DNA from: an uncultured Endomicrobiia bacterium
GTDB taxonomy: Bacteria > Elusimicrobiota > Endomicrobiia > Endomicrobiales > Endomicrobiaceae
NCBI GenBank assembly: GCA_938040055.1
Contig: CALHWY010000005.1
Coordinates: 1-22,754, forward strand
Direction of reading: 5' to 3'
DNA: 22,754 nucleotides
Below the pieces are notes generated by a model. It made no database searches, was not told the origin of the DNA, and saw only the letters and a program-made list of their open reading frames with translations. The position numbers and the translations under genes were made by a program. Shown here in pieces: positions 1 through 8,768 of this stretch (its first letter is position 1; each line of letters starts with the position of its first letter).

Positions 1-2379
1 GAAGCAAAAACAGAGGCGGAACGCAAAAAGGCCGAGGAAATAAAAGCAAAAGAAAAAGCGGCGCAAGAAGCAAGAGCAGCCAAAGAAGCTTTGAGAAAGG
101 CCGAAGCTGAAAGGGAAGCGGAAGCCGAAAGAGAGCAAACGGAAGTCGGACAAGCCGATAAAGATATGCCTGTGCAGGATTTGAAAGCTGCCGAAGAAGA
201 ATCCGGCTCTCTCGGAATACCGGCTGATGCCGGGGATTATGAACAAAGTCCGGCTGCGGCGCGAGATGAATCGAAGTCCGCTTATGAAGAAATAAAAGAG
301 TATATGTCTGCGGGGACGCTAAAGGCGCAGCGGCCGGCGGAACAAGCCGGAGCGGAGCGGGAAAATGAAAAAGACGCCGTCAGCGCCGGCAAACAAAGCG
401 CCGTACGGCGGGCAAAAGAAGCGGAAAGAGAAAAAAAAGAAGCCGAAGCTCTGGAAAAAGCCAGACTAAAAAGAGAAAAACGCGAGCTTGCCATGGCAAA
501 TAAAAAACTTCTTGAAGATGCAAAAAAAGAGCTTGAAGCAAGAAAAAAAGAAGCCGCTCTGGCAAGAAAAAATGCTGCTGCCGAAAGAAAAAAGAGTAAA
601 GCGGCAAAACGGGAAACAACCGGCAAAGAAAATGAAATAAAAGAAGCGGACAAAGACGGCCGCATTGAAAAAGAGTCCGCCGCCGAATCGGAAACTTATC
701 CGGCGCAGGAAGTATTAAAAACTGCGGCGGAAAGTCCGGATATGTCTGCGGAAAACGTGTCTTCCGCGAAGGACGGATTGGATTTTGCGGTAAAAAAAGA
801 AGAGCGGCCAACAGACGGAACTGCGGAAAGTGAAGAATTGCCGCCGGTCAAAGACAGGCGTAAAGCCGAAAAAGAAAGATTAAAAAAAGAAGCGCGCGAA
901 AAAGCCTTTGTTGAAAAAGCAGAACGCACAGCGGCCGCAAAAGCCGCCGCGCAAAAGCGCATTGAAGAGGAAAAAGCCGGGCGGATTGCCGCTGCGGAAA
1001 ATAGACTTCGTCAGATTGAAGAGAAGCGCCGGTTGGAAATGGAAGCGAAATTCGAAGCAGAAAGACGGAAAAAGGCCGCCGCCGAGGCGCGGGAAGATGA
1101 AAAGAGGCTTGCCGCGCAAAAAAAAATGAAGCAAGAGCAGGAAAAGAAGAAAGCGGATGAAGAAGCAGCAAGGTTGCGCAAAGAGAAAAAGCAAAAAGAG
1201 CTTGAAGCGAGACTTGAAGCCGCTGAAAAAGCGCGCAAAGCCGAGGAAGAAGAAAAGCTGAGAAAGGTTGAAGAGAAAAGAAAAGCCGAACAGCAGTCCA
1301 GAATGCTTGAGGAGCGCATGAGAAGGGCGGAAGAGGAACGTGTCAGGATGCAGAAAGAAGCCGAGCGTCTGGCGGAAGAAAGAAGATTAAAAGAAATTGA
1401 AGAAAGAAGAAGATTTGTTGAAGCGGAAAGAATAAGAAAAGCAAAAATAGAAGCCGAGATAGCCGAATTTGAGGCGAAACTTGCCGAAGAGCAGCGAAGA
1501 AAAGACGCCGAAGCTAAAGCTTTGGCGCAAAAAGAAGCTGAGAAAAGAGCGGCCGAAGAGGAAAGAAGACTTGCCGAAATAAGAGCTTATGAGGCGAAAG
1601 CGGCGCATGAGAGAAGGCTTAAGGAAGAAGCGGAAAGAAAAGCCGCCACTGAAGCCAGAATAAAGGCCGAGCGCGAAGCGAAAGCCGCCGAGGCGGCAAG
1701 AAAGCAGGCCGAAGAAGCGGAGAGAATAAGAAAAGCGCAAGAAAAACAAAGAGCTAAAGAGCTGAGACAAAAGCAAAAGGCCGGTTTGAAGGCAAAAAAA
1801 GAAGAAGAAAGATACCAGAGACAAAAAGCCGGAAGGGAAAAAGCCGAAAGAAGAGCCGCTGAAAAAGAGAAACAGAAAAAACTCAGAAGAGAAGCCGCAA
1901 GAGAAAAAAACGGACTGGGCGCGCAAGAGACGGCGGGAAAATCTTTTGAACGGCCGTCTGAAGCCGGGGATTTTGCTCCAAATAAAGATTCTGCGCCAGT
2001 GCAGGAGCAGTTTAAGCTCAGCTTTGTTTTCACTCAGGATAAGCTTTTCGCGAGCGGTTCTGTATTCGAGCTTTCCTCCAACGGAGTCAGGGAAGTCAGA
2101 AAAGCTTCGTCCGCGATAAAAAGGTATATGTCCTCGCATTCCGGCGAAAAATTTAAAATTTACGTTGACGGCTATACCGATTCTACCGGAGGAAAAGAAG
2201 TAAATAAGCGCTATTCTTTAAGAAGAGCGGCGGCGGTGGCCAATGAACTTGCCGACAGCGAAATCGATTACAGGATCATTGAACCCAGAGGGCTTGGAGC
2301 TGACGGATTTATAAACAGAAAAAATACTTCCTCGCATGAAAACAGGCGGGTTGAGATAAAGGTTATGATTGTAAGATAG
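1..2379 (+). CDS. Coiled-coil OmpA-family protein, 5' partial
   Basis: The frame is open from base 1, so the start lies upstream; a TTG at 91 is an internal codon, not a convincing start. About 792 residues are visible. Most of the protein is Lys/Glu/Ala/Arg-rich with almost no hydrophobic clusters, as in a long coiled coil or single alpha-helix of TolA type. The last ~120 residues are an OmpA C-terminal domain: a YTDS motif, then NKRYSLRRAAAVANEL matching the OmpA peptidoglycan-binding pattern (N-x2-x-S-x2-R-A-x2-V-x3-L), and a closing NRRVEI. OmpA domains bind diaminopimelate in peptidoglycan, so this is probably an envelope protein spanning the periplasm. The gene at 2845 is a tandem paralogue with the same layout. 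The N-terminus and any signal peptide cannot be seen. The domain call is firm; the cellular role is inferred. Confidence 0.85.
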   Translation, partial: EAKTEAERKKAEEIKAKEKAAQEARAAKEALRKAEAEREAEAEREQTEVGQADKDMPVQDLKAAEEESGSLGIPADAGDYEQSPAAARDESKSAYEEIKEYMSAGTLKAQRPAEQAGAERENEKDAVSAGKQSAVRRAKEAEREKKEAEALEKARLKREKRELAMANKKLLEDAKKELEARKKEAALARKNAAAERKKSKAAKRETTGKENEIKEADKDGRIEKESAAESETYPAQEVLKTAAESPDMSAENVSSAKDGLDFAVKKEERPTDGTAESEELPPVKDRRKAEKERLKKEAREKAFVEKAERTAAAKAAAQKRIEEEKAGRIAAAENRLRQIEEKRRLEMEAKFEAERRKKAAAEAREDEKRLAAQKKMKQEQEKKKADEEAARLRKEKKQKELEARLEAAEKARKAEEEEKLRKVEEKRKAEQQSRMLEERMRRAEEERVRMQKEAERLAEERRLKEIEERRRFVEAERIRKAKIEAEIAEFEAKLAEEQRRKDAEAKALAQKEAEKRAAEEERRLAEIRAYEAKAAHERRLKEEAERKAATEARIKAEREAKAAEAARKQAEEAERIRKAQEKQRAKELRQKQKAGLKAKKEEERYQRQKAGREKAERRAAEKEKQKKLRREAAREKNGLGAQETAGKSFERPSEAGDFAPNKDSAPVQEQFKLSFVFTQDKLFASGSVFELSSNGVREVRKASSAIKRYMSSHSGEKFKIYVDGYTDSTGGKEVNKRYSLRRAAAVANELADSEIDYRIIEPRGLGADGFINRKNTSSHENRRVEIKVMIVR

Positions 2380-2383
2380 AAAA

Positions 2384-2418
2384 CCGGCGCGCTCTTGAAA
2401 TATCCGCCTCCGCGCCGG
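2384..2418 (+). terminator. Hairpin after the first OmpA gene
   Basis: CCGGCGCG (2384-2391) and CGCGCCGG (2411-2418) form a perfect 8-bp GC stem around a 19-nt loop, starting 5 nt after the stop codon. No T-run follows, so it could be a weak terminator or an mRNA 3'-end stabiliser. Confidence 0.4.
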
Positions 2419-2507
2419 CATAGGCTTTGAGCCGCGGAGTTTTGGCAAAATAAATGTTTGACGCGGGAGGATGCGCGGGCATAGACTTTGAACGGCGGAG
2501 TTTTGGC
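2418..2507 (+). repeat. Pair of imperfect 29-bp direct repeats
   Basis: Copies at 2418-2446 and 2479-2507 differ at 3 of 29 positions and share GCATAG, CTTTGA and GCGGAGTTTTGGC blocks; their starts are 61 bp apart. They lie in the spacer between the two OmpA-family genes. No function is recognised. Confidence 0.7.
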
Positions 2508-2844
2508 CGTTAATGCGGATTTTTTCCGGTATCATTTTTCGGATGTTTGAAAGCCGGTTTTTTGGGAAAAAATGTAAGTGATGAATATTTTAAACACGGA
2601 TTTGTTTTTGCGGTTTTTTGTAAATTTGCTTGTCTGTCCGCCGGTTTCCCGGAGAGTCCGGAAGTTTTTGCAGACAAATGTAAAAACCCGGATTCGGTTT
2701 GAAAATTTTAAAAGGAGATTTTTTTCCGGAATGAAAATCCGCCCTGCGGGGCGGGGCGCGGATTTAAGTATTTTCTGAAAAATATGTTCCGGCCGGCGCA
2801 TTTTGCTTTAAAATTAAATCAATCATTTCGCTTCGCGGTAAACA
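2508..2844. other. Non-coding spacer with a nested hairpin
   Basis: I see no convincing gene here; short open frames on both strands have no ribosome binding site and no family features. The clearest structure is a nested hairpin: outer arms AAATCCGC (2735-2742) and GCGGATTT (2758-2765), or alternatively a tighter CCGCCC (2739-2744) with GGGCGG (2749-2754) around a TGCG loop. It lies about 80 nt upstream of the second OmpA gene and could be a terminator remnant or a leader element. A TAAAAT at 2809-2814 is a possible -10, but no -35 is visible at the right distance. Confidence 0.4.
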
Positions 2845-4059
2845 ATGAAAAAATTTTTTATATCTTTATTGACGTATTTTGTTTTTGCGCTTTGCTTTTT
2901 TGCCGTTTTCGGCGCGGCGGGGGCTGGTGCCGTTTTTGCCTCGGCGGATAACGGAAATGTAAAAGAATCTTCTCCTGCGCTTTATAAAACCAAAGAAGAA
3001 ACTGCTCTTGCCAAAAAAACGGCCGAGGCGAGAATAAAAGCGGCGCGGGAAGCGAAAAAGAAAGCCGAAGAAGAAATTGCGCAGGCTGAAGAAATGAAAA
3101 GACGGGCCGAGCTTGAAGAAAAAAAGATTTTTGCCGAGGAAAAGAAAAAAGAGCGGGAAAAATTGAGGGTCGAAGCCGCCGAGAAAAAGCGGAAAGAAGC
3201 CGAAAAAAAGGAAACCGCTTTGCGGGAAAAGAAAGCTTCGGCTTCGGCAAAAGAGAAATCCGTGGCTGAAGAAAAAAAACGCGGGAAAGCGCGCAAAAAA
3301 GCGGACGGAGCGGAAAAAGCGCGTTTGGACAATGCCGCAAGGGAAAAGGTTAAAAAAGATAAAGACGGCTTAAAATCCGGCCGCGATTCAGAGCAGAAAC
3401 AGTCCGCACGGGAGAACAAATTAAAAAAAGAGGCTGAAAAAACCGGAAATAAACGGGACGACGCCCTGCGAAAAGAAAAAAAATCCGCGAAAAATGAAAA
3501 AAGAGAAGCTTTACCGGCGGCGCAGGAAGAAAAAACAGGATATAAAACGGTCCCAGGGCAAGGAAAAGAGGATGCCGGTAAAAAAAGTTCTGAAAAAGAT
3601 TCCGCCGGGAGCGGACAAGAAAAAGCGCTGACGGGCGAAACTGCGGAAAATCAGGATGAAAAACCGCCCGAAACGGGAAGTAAAGAAACTGTCAGACTCA
3701 GTTTTGTATTGCCGCAGAAAAAATTATTCGCGGACGGCTCTAATTTTGTTCTGACTAAAGACGGCATCAGAGAAGTTTGGAAATCCGTAGACGCCATACT
3801 TCTTTATATTGAACAAAACCCCGGGAAAAAATATAAAATTTATGTTGAAGGCTACAGCGATTCCAGCGGCGGAGAGCGGATAAACAGGCAGTATTCCCTT
3901 AGAAGGGCCGAGGCGGTGGCCGGCGAAATGGCCGGCAGCGATATAAATAATGAAATAATCGAAACAAAAGGGCTGGGAGCCGTTAATTTTGTGAACAAAA
4001 AAAATACCATGGCCGGCGTAAACAGAAGAGTGGAGATAAAATTGGTTACTATTGAATAA
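2845..4059 (+). CDS. Secreted coiled-coil OmpA-family protein (tandem paralogue)
   Basis: 404 residues. The N-terminus is a clear signal peptide: MKK, a hydrophobic stretch to about residue 28, and an Ala-rich end (AVFASA, about 29-34) suited to signal peptidase I. Residues ~45-280 are Lys/Glu/Ala-rich and probably helical. The C-terminal ~120 residues form an OmpA domain (GYSDSSGG, then NRQYSLRRAEAVAGEM, closing NRRVEI) closely similar to the domain ending at 2379, so the two genes look like a tandem duplication with divergent helical stalks. Expected role: peptidoglycan-anchored periplasmic or outer-membrane protein. The start ATG is chosen because it gives the signal peptide; no good Shine-Dalgarno precedes it. 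A terminator follows directly. Confidence 0.88.
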   Translation: MKKFFISLLTYFVFALCFFAVFGAAGAGAVFASADNGNVKESSPALYKTKEETALAKKTAEARIKAAREAKKKAEEEIAQAEEMKRRAELEEKKIFAEEKKKEREKLRVEAAEKKRKEAEKKETALREKKASASAKEKSVAEEKKRGKARKKADGAEKARLDNAAREKVKKDKDGLKSGRDSEQKQSARENKLKKEAEKTGNKRDDALRKEKKSAKNEKREALPAAQEEKTGYKTVPGQGKEDAGKKSSEKDSAGSGQEKALTGETAENQDEKPPETGSKETVRLSFVLPQKKLFADGSNFVLTKDGIREVWKSVDAILLYIEQNPGKKYKIYVEGYSDSSGGERINRQYSLRRAEAVAGEMAGSDINNEIIETKGLGAVNFVNKKNTMAGVNRRVEIKLVTIE

Positions 4060-4094
4060 AATACGGTAAAAAAAGCCGCTTTTCCAAATATAAC

Positions 4095-4125
4095 CCTCCG
4101 GAACGCGTAAAAGCCGGAGGTTTTT
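4095..4125 (+). terminator. Rho-independent terminator
   Basis: CCTCCGG (4095-4101) and CCGGAGG (4114-4120) form a perfect 7-bp stem followed by TTTTT (4121-4125). It ends the OmpA-family unit, and its T-tail overlaps the -35 box of the next promoter. Confidence 0.85.
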
Positions 4126-4152
4126 GGCATATTTCGGGAAATATGCTATAAT
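4124..4152 (+). promoter_or_regulatory. Sigma70 promoter of the yggS-proC-ileS operon
   Basis: -35 TTGGCA (4124-4129), 17-nt spacer, -10 TATAAT (4147-4152) with an extended TGC just upstream. It starts 53 nt before the yggS ATG. The spacer is almost entirely a perfect palindrome, GCATATTT-CGGG-AAATATGC (4127-4146), lying between the two boxes. Confidence 0.85.
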
Positions 4153-4176
4153 TACAGTTAATTTTAAGATAGACCT

Positions 4177-4872
4177 ATGAAAAAAATATGCGATAATATC
4201 GCTTTTATCCGGAAATCCATAGAGCTTTTAAATAAGTCCGCGAAAGTCGAGCTTATTGCCGTGACAAAGACTTTCCCTTATCAGGATGTTTTGCAGGCGG
4301 TTGAATGCGGCATAAAACATATAGGGGAAAGCAGAATTCAGGAAGCTCTTTTGAAGTTTGAGCGGCTCGGAGACGGACTTAACGAGGTCACGAAACATTT
4401 TATAGGGCATTTGCAGTCGAATAAAGCAAAAAAGGCAGTCGAAAACTTTGATCTGATACATTCTCTCGACAGCGTGAAGCTTGCCGAAGAAATCTCAAGA
4501 CATGCGCGCAATGCCGGAAAAACCCAGAACTGTCTTATAGAGGTCAAAGTGTCCTGTGAGCAAACAAAAACAGGAATAAAACCGCAAGACGCGCCCGATT
4601 TTTACCGCAGGTGTTTAAAAATACCGAATATTCGCATTAAAGGTCTTATGGCAATCGCCCCTTTACACGGAAATCCAGAAGATTCGCGTCCTTACTTTAG
4701 ACAAATGTATAAACTTTTTACCGGCATGCGGAAAGATTGCGCGGGAAGCGGTTTCGACATTCTTTCCATGGGCATGTCAGGAGATTATAAAATAGCCGTT
4801 GAAGAGGGGGCTAATATGGTGCGCATAGGTTCGGCTATTTTCGGAGACAGGAATTACGGAGATGGACAATAA
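4177..4872 (+). CDS. yggS: YggS/PROSC-family PLP homeostasis protein
   Basis: 231 residues, the normal size for this family of single-domain fold-type III PLP proteins, which resemble the alanine racemase N-domain but have no known enzymatic activity and buffer pyridoxal phosphate. Diagnostic features are IAVTK with the PLP lysine at K31, HFIGHLQSNK at 74-83, the MGMSGDY phosphate-binding segment near 198-204, and MVRIGSAIFG at 214-223. It is first in a seven-gene operon behind a strong promoter. Its 3' end overlaps proC by 11 nt. The pairing of yggS with proC and yggU recurs in many bacteria and supports the call. No strong Shine-Dalgarno precedes the ATG. Confidence 0.95.
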   Translation: MKKICDNIAFIRKSIELLNKSAKVELIAVTKTFPYQDVLQAVECGIKHIGESRIQEALLKFERLGDGLNEVTKHFIGHLQSNKAKKAVENFDLIHSLDSVKLAEEISRHARNAGKTQNCLIEVKVSCEQTKTGIKPQDAPDFYRRCLKIPNIRIKGLMAIAPLHGNPEDSRPYFRQMYKLFTGMRKDCAGSGFDILSMGMSGDYKIAVEEGANMVRIGSAIFGDRNYGDGQ

Positions 4873-5671
4873 AATCATATTTTTTGCCGGCGCCGGCAAT
4901 ATGGCCGGGGCAATAATAGCGGGAATGGTAAATTCCGGCGCTTTTAAGCCGGGCAATATAATATGCAATGATACGCAGCCGGACAAGGCCGGAACTTTGG
5001 GCGAAAAATACGGAGTTTCGGTTTCCTGCGATAAAAAAAAATCCGTTCCTCTTGCGGATATTATCGTTTTGGCCGTAAAACCGCAGAACATGCCGGCCGT
5101 TCTCGGGGAAATTAAGCCTTTTGTAAAAAAAGGCGCTCTTATTATTTCAATCGCGGCCGGAATCACGACTGAATTTATTGAAGACAGTCTGGGAGCGGAG
5201 CCGGCGGCGGTAAGGGCGATGCCTAATACTCCCGCTCTTGCCGGTATGGGAACGACCGCTTTATGCGCCGGAAAATACGCGTCGGATAAGGATCTTCAAG
5301 CCGCATCGGATATCTTTTCGTCGGTGGGAACGGCAAAAGTGCTCGGGGAGGATAAGTTTGACGCGGTTACCGCTCTTTCAGGTTCCGGCCCGGCTTATAT
5401 TTTTTATCTGTGCGAGCTTATGCAAAAAGCCGGGGAAAGTCTGGGTCTTGATAAAGACACGGCGGAAGAATTCGCTGCGCGGACGGTCGCCGGAGCGGGA
5501 AAAATGCTTGCTGAAAATTTTGCCGGCGCGGCGTCTTTAAGACGCGCTGTGACCTCTCCCAACGGAACCACGCAGGCGGCTTTAGAATATTTTGATTCTC
5601 AAAACCTTTCTGAGATTGTGCGCGCGGCTATGGAACAGGCCGCGCTCAGATCGAAAGAATTGAGCAAATAG
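4862..5671 (+). CDS. proC: Pyrroline-5-carboxylate reductase
   Basis: 269 residues, full length. It catalyses the NAD(P)H-dependent reduction of pyrroline-5-carboxylate to proline, the last step of proline synthesis, in the cytoplasm. Visible features: N-terminal Rossmann loop FAGAGNMA (8-15), RAMPNTPA (118-125), SGSGPAY (173-179) in the dimerisation domain, and the family signature TSPNGTTQAAL from residue 231. The ATG lies inside the yggS 3' end with GGAG just upstream, so translation is probably coupled. yggU follows 11 nt later. Confidence 0.96.
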   Translation: MDNKIIFFAGAGNMAGAIIAGMVNSGAFKPGNIICNDTQPDKAGTLGEKYGVSVSCDKKKSVPLADIIVLAVKPQNMPAVLGEIKPFVKKGALIISIAAGITTEFIEDSLGAEPAAVRAMPNTPALAGMGTTALCAGKYASDKDLQAASDIFSSVGTAKVLGEDKFDAVTALSGSGPAYIFYLCELMQKAGESLGLDKDTAEEFAARTVAGAGKMLAENFAGAASLRRAVTSPNGTTQAALEYFDSQNLSEIVRAAMEQAALRSKELSK

Positions 5672-5682
5672 GGGGCTCGGAA

Positions 5683-5946
5683 ATGATTATAAAAGTAAGA
5701 GTGATACCTAATTCAAAAAGAAATGAAGTGGTAAGCAGGATAGGATCCATTTTAAGGGTAAAAATTTCCGCTCCGGCGGTTGAAGGCAAAGCCAATGAAG
5801 AACTGTGCGAATATTTGTCGGACTTTTTTGACGTCAAGAGATCCATGGTTTACCTGAGAAAAGGCGAACGCGGCAGGGAAAAAACTATTGAAATTTGCGG
5901 GCGTTCGGAAGAAGAGCTTGACGAAGTGCTCGATACAATACCGTAA
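5683..5946 (+). CDS. yggU: DUF167 / YggU-family protein
   Basis: 87 residues, a typical size for this small alpha/beta family. The hallmark pattern is present: KVRVIPNSKRNEV at the start, LRVKISAPAVEGKANEEL in the middle, and a basic segment (LRKGERGREK) before the C-terminal strand. The molecular function of the family is not known. The gene sits between proC and ileS in the operon, 11 nt after proC and 32 nt before ileS, and the linkage to yggS and proC is conserved in many bacteria. I see no active-site motif. Confidence 0.9.
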   Translation: MIIKVRVIPNSKRNEVVSRIGSILRVKISAPAVEGKANEELCEYLSDFFDVKRSMVYLRKGERGREKTIEICGRSEEELDEVLDTIP

Positions 5947-5978
5947 AAATTAAGGACACATACAGAGGCTTGTAAAAA

Positions 5979-8768
5979 ATGGACAAATCAAAAGAAAAAG
6001 ATTATTCGAAAACGGTGAATTTGCCGAAGACGCAATTCCAGATGAAGGCCAATCTTGCCCAGAGAGAGCCCGCGTTGATAGAAGAATGGGAAAAGGATAA
6101 GCTTTATTTCCGTATATGCGGGAAAAACAAAGATAAGGAAAAATTCATATTTCACGACGGGCCTCCTTATGCCAACGGACACATACACACCGGCACCGCG
6201 TTAAACAAGATACTTAAGGATTTTGTGATAAAATACCGTTCGATGTCGGGCAATTATGTGCCTTTTACTCCCGGGTGGGACTGCCACGGTTTGCCGATAG
6301 AAACCCAGGCTTTAAAGGAGCTCAAAACTGACAAAAATAAAGTCGACAGGCTTGTTTTCAGAAAGCAGGCGGCCGATTTCGCGCGCAGATTCATAGAAAT
6401 ACAGCGTAACGAGTTCAAGAGGCTGGGCGTTATCGCCGACTGGGATAATCCTTATCTGACTTTCGATCCCAAATATGAAGCTTCCATAATAAAAGTTTTC
6501 GGGCAGCTCGCGCAAAAAGGATATATATACAGGAAGAAAAAGCCCGTATACTGGTGTCCTTCGTGCGAGACGGCTCTTGCCGACGCGGAAGTCGAATATG
6601 CGGATCATGTATCGGATTCTGTATTCGTCAAATTTAAGATAAAGGAAGTTCCCGAAGCTTTAAAAAGCAAAGAATCCAGGCTTAAAGATTATTCCGTGCT
6701 TATCTGGACAACCACTCCGTGGACTCTTCCCGCAAACGCGGCTCTTGCTTTCAGCGGGGAACAGGAATATGCGGCCGCCGTTTTTGAATTTGACGGCGGA
6801 AAAACCGAAAAAATAATAGTGGCCGAAGCATTGGCGGAAAATGTCAGGGAAAAACTTAAAGCCAAAAATTTCACAAAAGAGTTCGGGGCAAAAGGCGTGG
6901 ATTTCGTCAATATAAAATGCCATAATCCCGTCGTGGGCACAATATCGGAAGGCATACTCGCCGATTTTGTCAGCATGGAAGACGGAAGCGGAATAGTTCA
7001 TATAGCGCCCGGACACGGACAGGAAGACTATCAGGCGGGGCTTGAATACGGGCTTGAAGTGATATCCCCTTTAAACGACAGGGGGCAGTTCACAAAAGAA
7101 GTTCCGGAATTTGAAGGCATCGGCATATTTAAAGCGAATCCTCTCATAATAGAAAAGCTTGAAAAAGAAGGAAATCTTTTGGCAAAGCTTAAAATAGAAC
7201 ATTCTTATCCTCACTGCTGGAGATGCAAAAAACCGGTAATTTTCAGGGCCACTCCTCAGTGGTTTATGGACATAGAGCATGAAGGACTTAGAAAAAAACT
7301 TGCGGATTGCGTCAAAGACGTCAACTGGATACCGAAATACGGCGAGAACAGAATAACCGGAATGCTTGAAAGCCGTCCCGACTGGTGTCTGAGCCGCCAG
7401 CGCTTGTGGGGAGTGCCGATACCGGTATTTTACTGCAAAGACTGCGGAGAGGCGGTTATAGAGCCGGAAATAATATATGCAATATCGGAAATATTCGCCA
7501 AAAAAGGTTCCGACGCCTGGTTTGAAATGAGCGCTGAAGAACTGCTTGAAGGGCTGGACGCAAAATGCCCTTTATGTTCCGGGAAGAATTTCAGGAAAGA
7601 AGAGGATATACTTGACGTGTGGTTCGATTCGGGCGTTTCTTCCGAGGCCGTTCTTTCAAGCGGCAACTACAATGCGCTGGAATTTCCGGCGGATTTATAT
7701 CTTGAAGGCAGCGACCAGCACCGAGGCTGGTTTCAGACGTCTCTTATTCCGGCGGTCGCCGTAAAAGGCTCTGCTCCTTATAAAAACGTGCTGACGCACG
7801 GCTTTGTAGTGGACGGACAGGGAAAGAAAATGTCCAAGTCCGTGGGAAACACAATAGCGCCGGAAAAAATAATATCAAAATACGGGGCCGATGTTTTGAG
7901 GCTTTGGGTGGCTTCAAGCGATTACAGGGAAGACATAAGAATATCCGATGAAATTCTTAAAGGATTAAGCGACGCCTACAGAAAAATAAGAAATACCGTG
8001 CGTTTTCTGTTGGGCAATACCGGGGATTTTGATTTTCGGAAAGCGGTTGCTTTTAAGAATATGCAGGAGATAGACAAATATGCTTTAAGCCGTTTGCAGG
8101 ATCTGATAAACGCCTCGATAGCGGCTTATGAAAGCTATGAATTCCATAAAGCCGTAACCGCGGTAAACAATTTCTGCATAGTATTTTTGAGCGGATTTTA
8201 TCTTGACGCTTTAAAAGACTGTCTTTACTGCGATAAAGCGGACTCTCCCGCGAGGATAAGCGCGCAGTCGGCGATGCTTGAGATATGTTCCGTGCTCATA
8301 AGGCTTATCTCCCCGATACTTTCTTTTACTTCCGAAGAAGCCTGGAAAGAGCTTGTGAAACTTATGCCGGAAATGCCTCAGTCGGTTTTTCTTGCGGATT
8401 TTCCGCAGCCTAACAGCAAATATATACTTGAAGCCGAAATACTTGAAAAATGGGACATGATGCTGCAAGTGCGGCAGGCTGTTATGGCTGAAAATGAAAA
8501 ATTGAGAAAGGAAAAAATCATAGGCTCCAATCTTGAAGCCCGTATTGAGATATCTTACGGCGGGCAGTACGATAAGGTTTTTGAGGACGCAAATCTGGTC
8601 AATCTGGCTTTGGGCAGCTGGGATGTCAGTTTTGTAAAAGCAAAAGACGGGGCTTTGACGGTCAAATCGGAAAAATCCGGTTTCGGAAAATGCCTCAGAT
8701 GCTGGAGGCATATAGAAGGAATAGACGAAAACGGAGTTTGCCGCAGATGCGCCGAGGTTTTAAAATAA
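5979..8768 (+). CDS. ileS: Isoleucyl-tRNA synthetase
   Basis: 929 residues, full length for bacterial class Ia IleRS, which charges tRNA-Ile and edits misactivated valine. The HIGH region is PYANGHIHTGT (63-73), where the last His of the classical motif is Thr. WDCHGLPIE follows, then the editing domain (about 200-400, starting near VLIWTTTPWTLPANAAL), and KMSKS is at 617-621. Zinc-type cysteines lie at C193/C196 (YWCPSC), in CWRCKKP, and in the C-terminal finger C905, C908, C921, C924. AGAGG (5964-5968) precedes the ATG by 10 nt. The TAA stop shares one base with the lspA ATG. Lying next to lspA is a classic arrangement. Confidence 0.97.
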   Translation: MDKSKEKDYSKTVNLPKTQFQMKANLAQREPALIEEWEKDKLYFRICGKNKDKEKFIFHDGPPYANGHIHTGTALNKILKDFVIKYRSMSGNYVPFTPGWDCHGLPIETQALKELKTDKNKVDRLVFRKQAADFARRFIEIQRNEFKRLGVIADWDNPYLTFDPKYEASIIKVFGQLAQKGYIYRKKKPVYWCPSCETALADAEVEYADHVSDSVFVKFKIKEVPEALKSKESRLKDYSVLIWTTTPWTLPANAALAFSGEQEYAAAVFEFDGGKTEKIIVAEALAENVREKLKAKNFTKEFGAKGVDFVNIKCHNPVVGTISEGILADFVSMEDGSGIVHIAPGHGQEDYQAGLEYGLEVISPLNDRGQFTKEVPEFEGIGIFKANPLIIEKLEKEGNLLAKLKIEHSYPHCWRCKKPVIFRATPQWFMDIEHEGLRKKLADCVKDVNWIPKYGENRITGMLESRPDWCLSRQRLWGVPIPVFYCKDCGEAVIEPEIIYAISEIFAKKGSDAWFEMSAEELLEGLDAKCPLCSGKNFRKEEDILDVWFDSGVSSEAVLSSGNYNALEFPADLYLEGSDQHRGWFQTSLIPAVAVKGSAPYKNVLTHGFVVDGQGKKMSKSVGNTIAPEKIISKYGADVLRLWVASSDYREDIRISDEILKGLSDAYRKIRNTVRFLLGNTGDFDFRKAVAFKNMQEIDKYALSRLQDLINASIAAYESYEFHKAVTAVNNFCIVFLSGFYLDALKDCLYCDKADSPARISAQSAMLEICSVLIRLISPILSFTSEEAWKELVKLMPEMPQSVFLADFPQPNSKYILEAEILEKWDMMLQVRQAVMAENEKLRKEKIIGSNLEARIEISYGGQYDKVFEDANLVNLALGSWDVSFVKAKDGALTVKSEKSGFGKCLRCWRHIEGIDENGVCRRCAEVLK

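Noticed and set aside
1387..2139. 250-residue minus-strand open frame, and similar ones under both OmpA genes
   Set aside because: These are antisense to the purine-rich stalks; their Phe/Leu/Ser-rich products mirror Lys/Glu codons and have no start signals.
8690..8767. Extended N-terminus for LspA
   Set aside because: It would overlap ileS by 79 nt and add charged residues before the first membrane helix; the ATG at 8768 fits the family.
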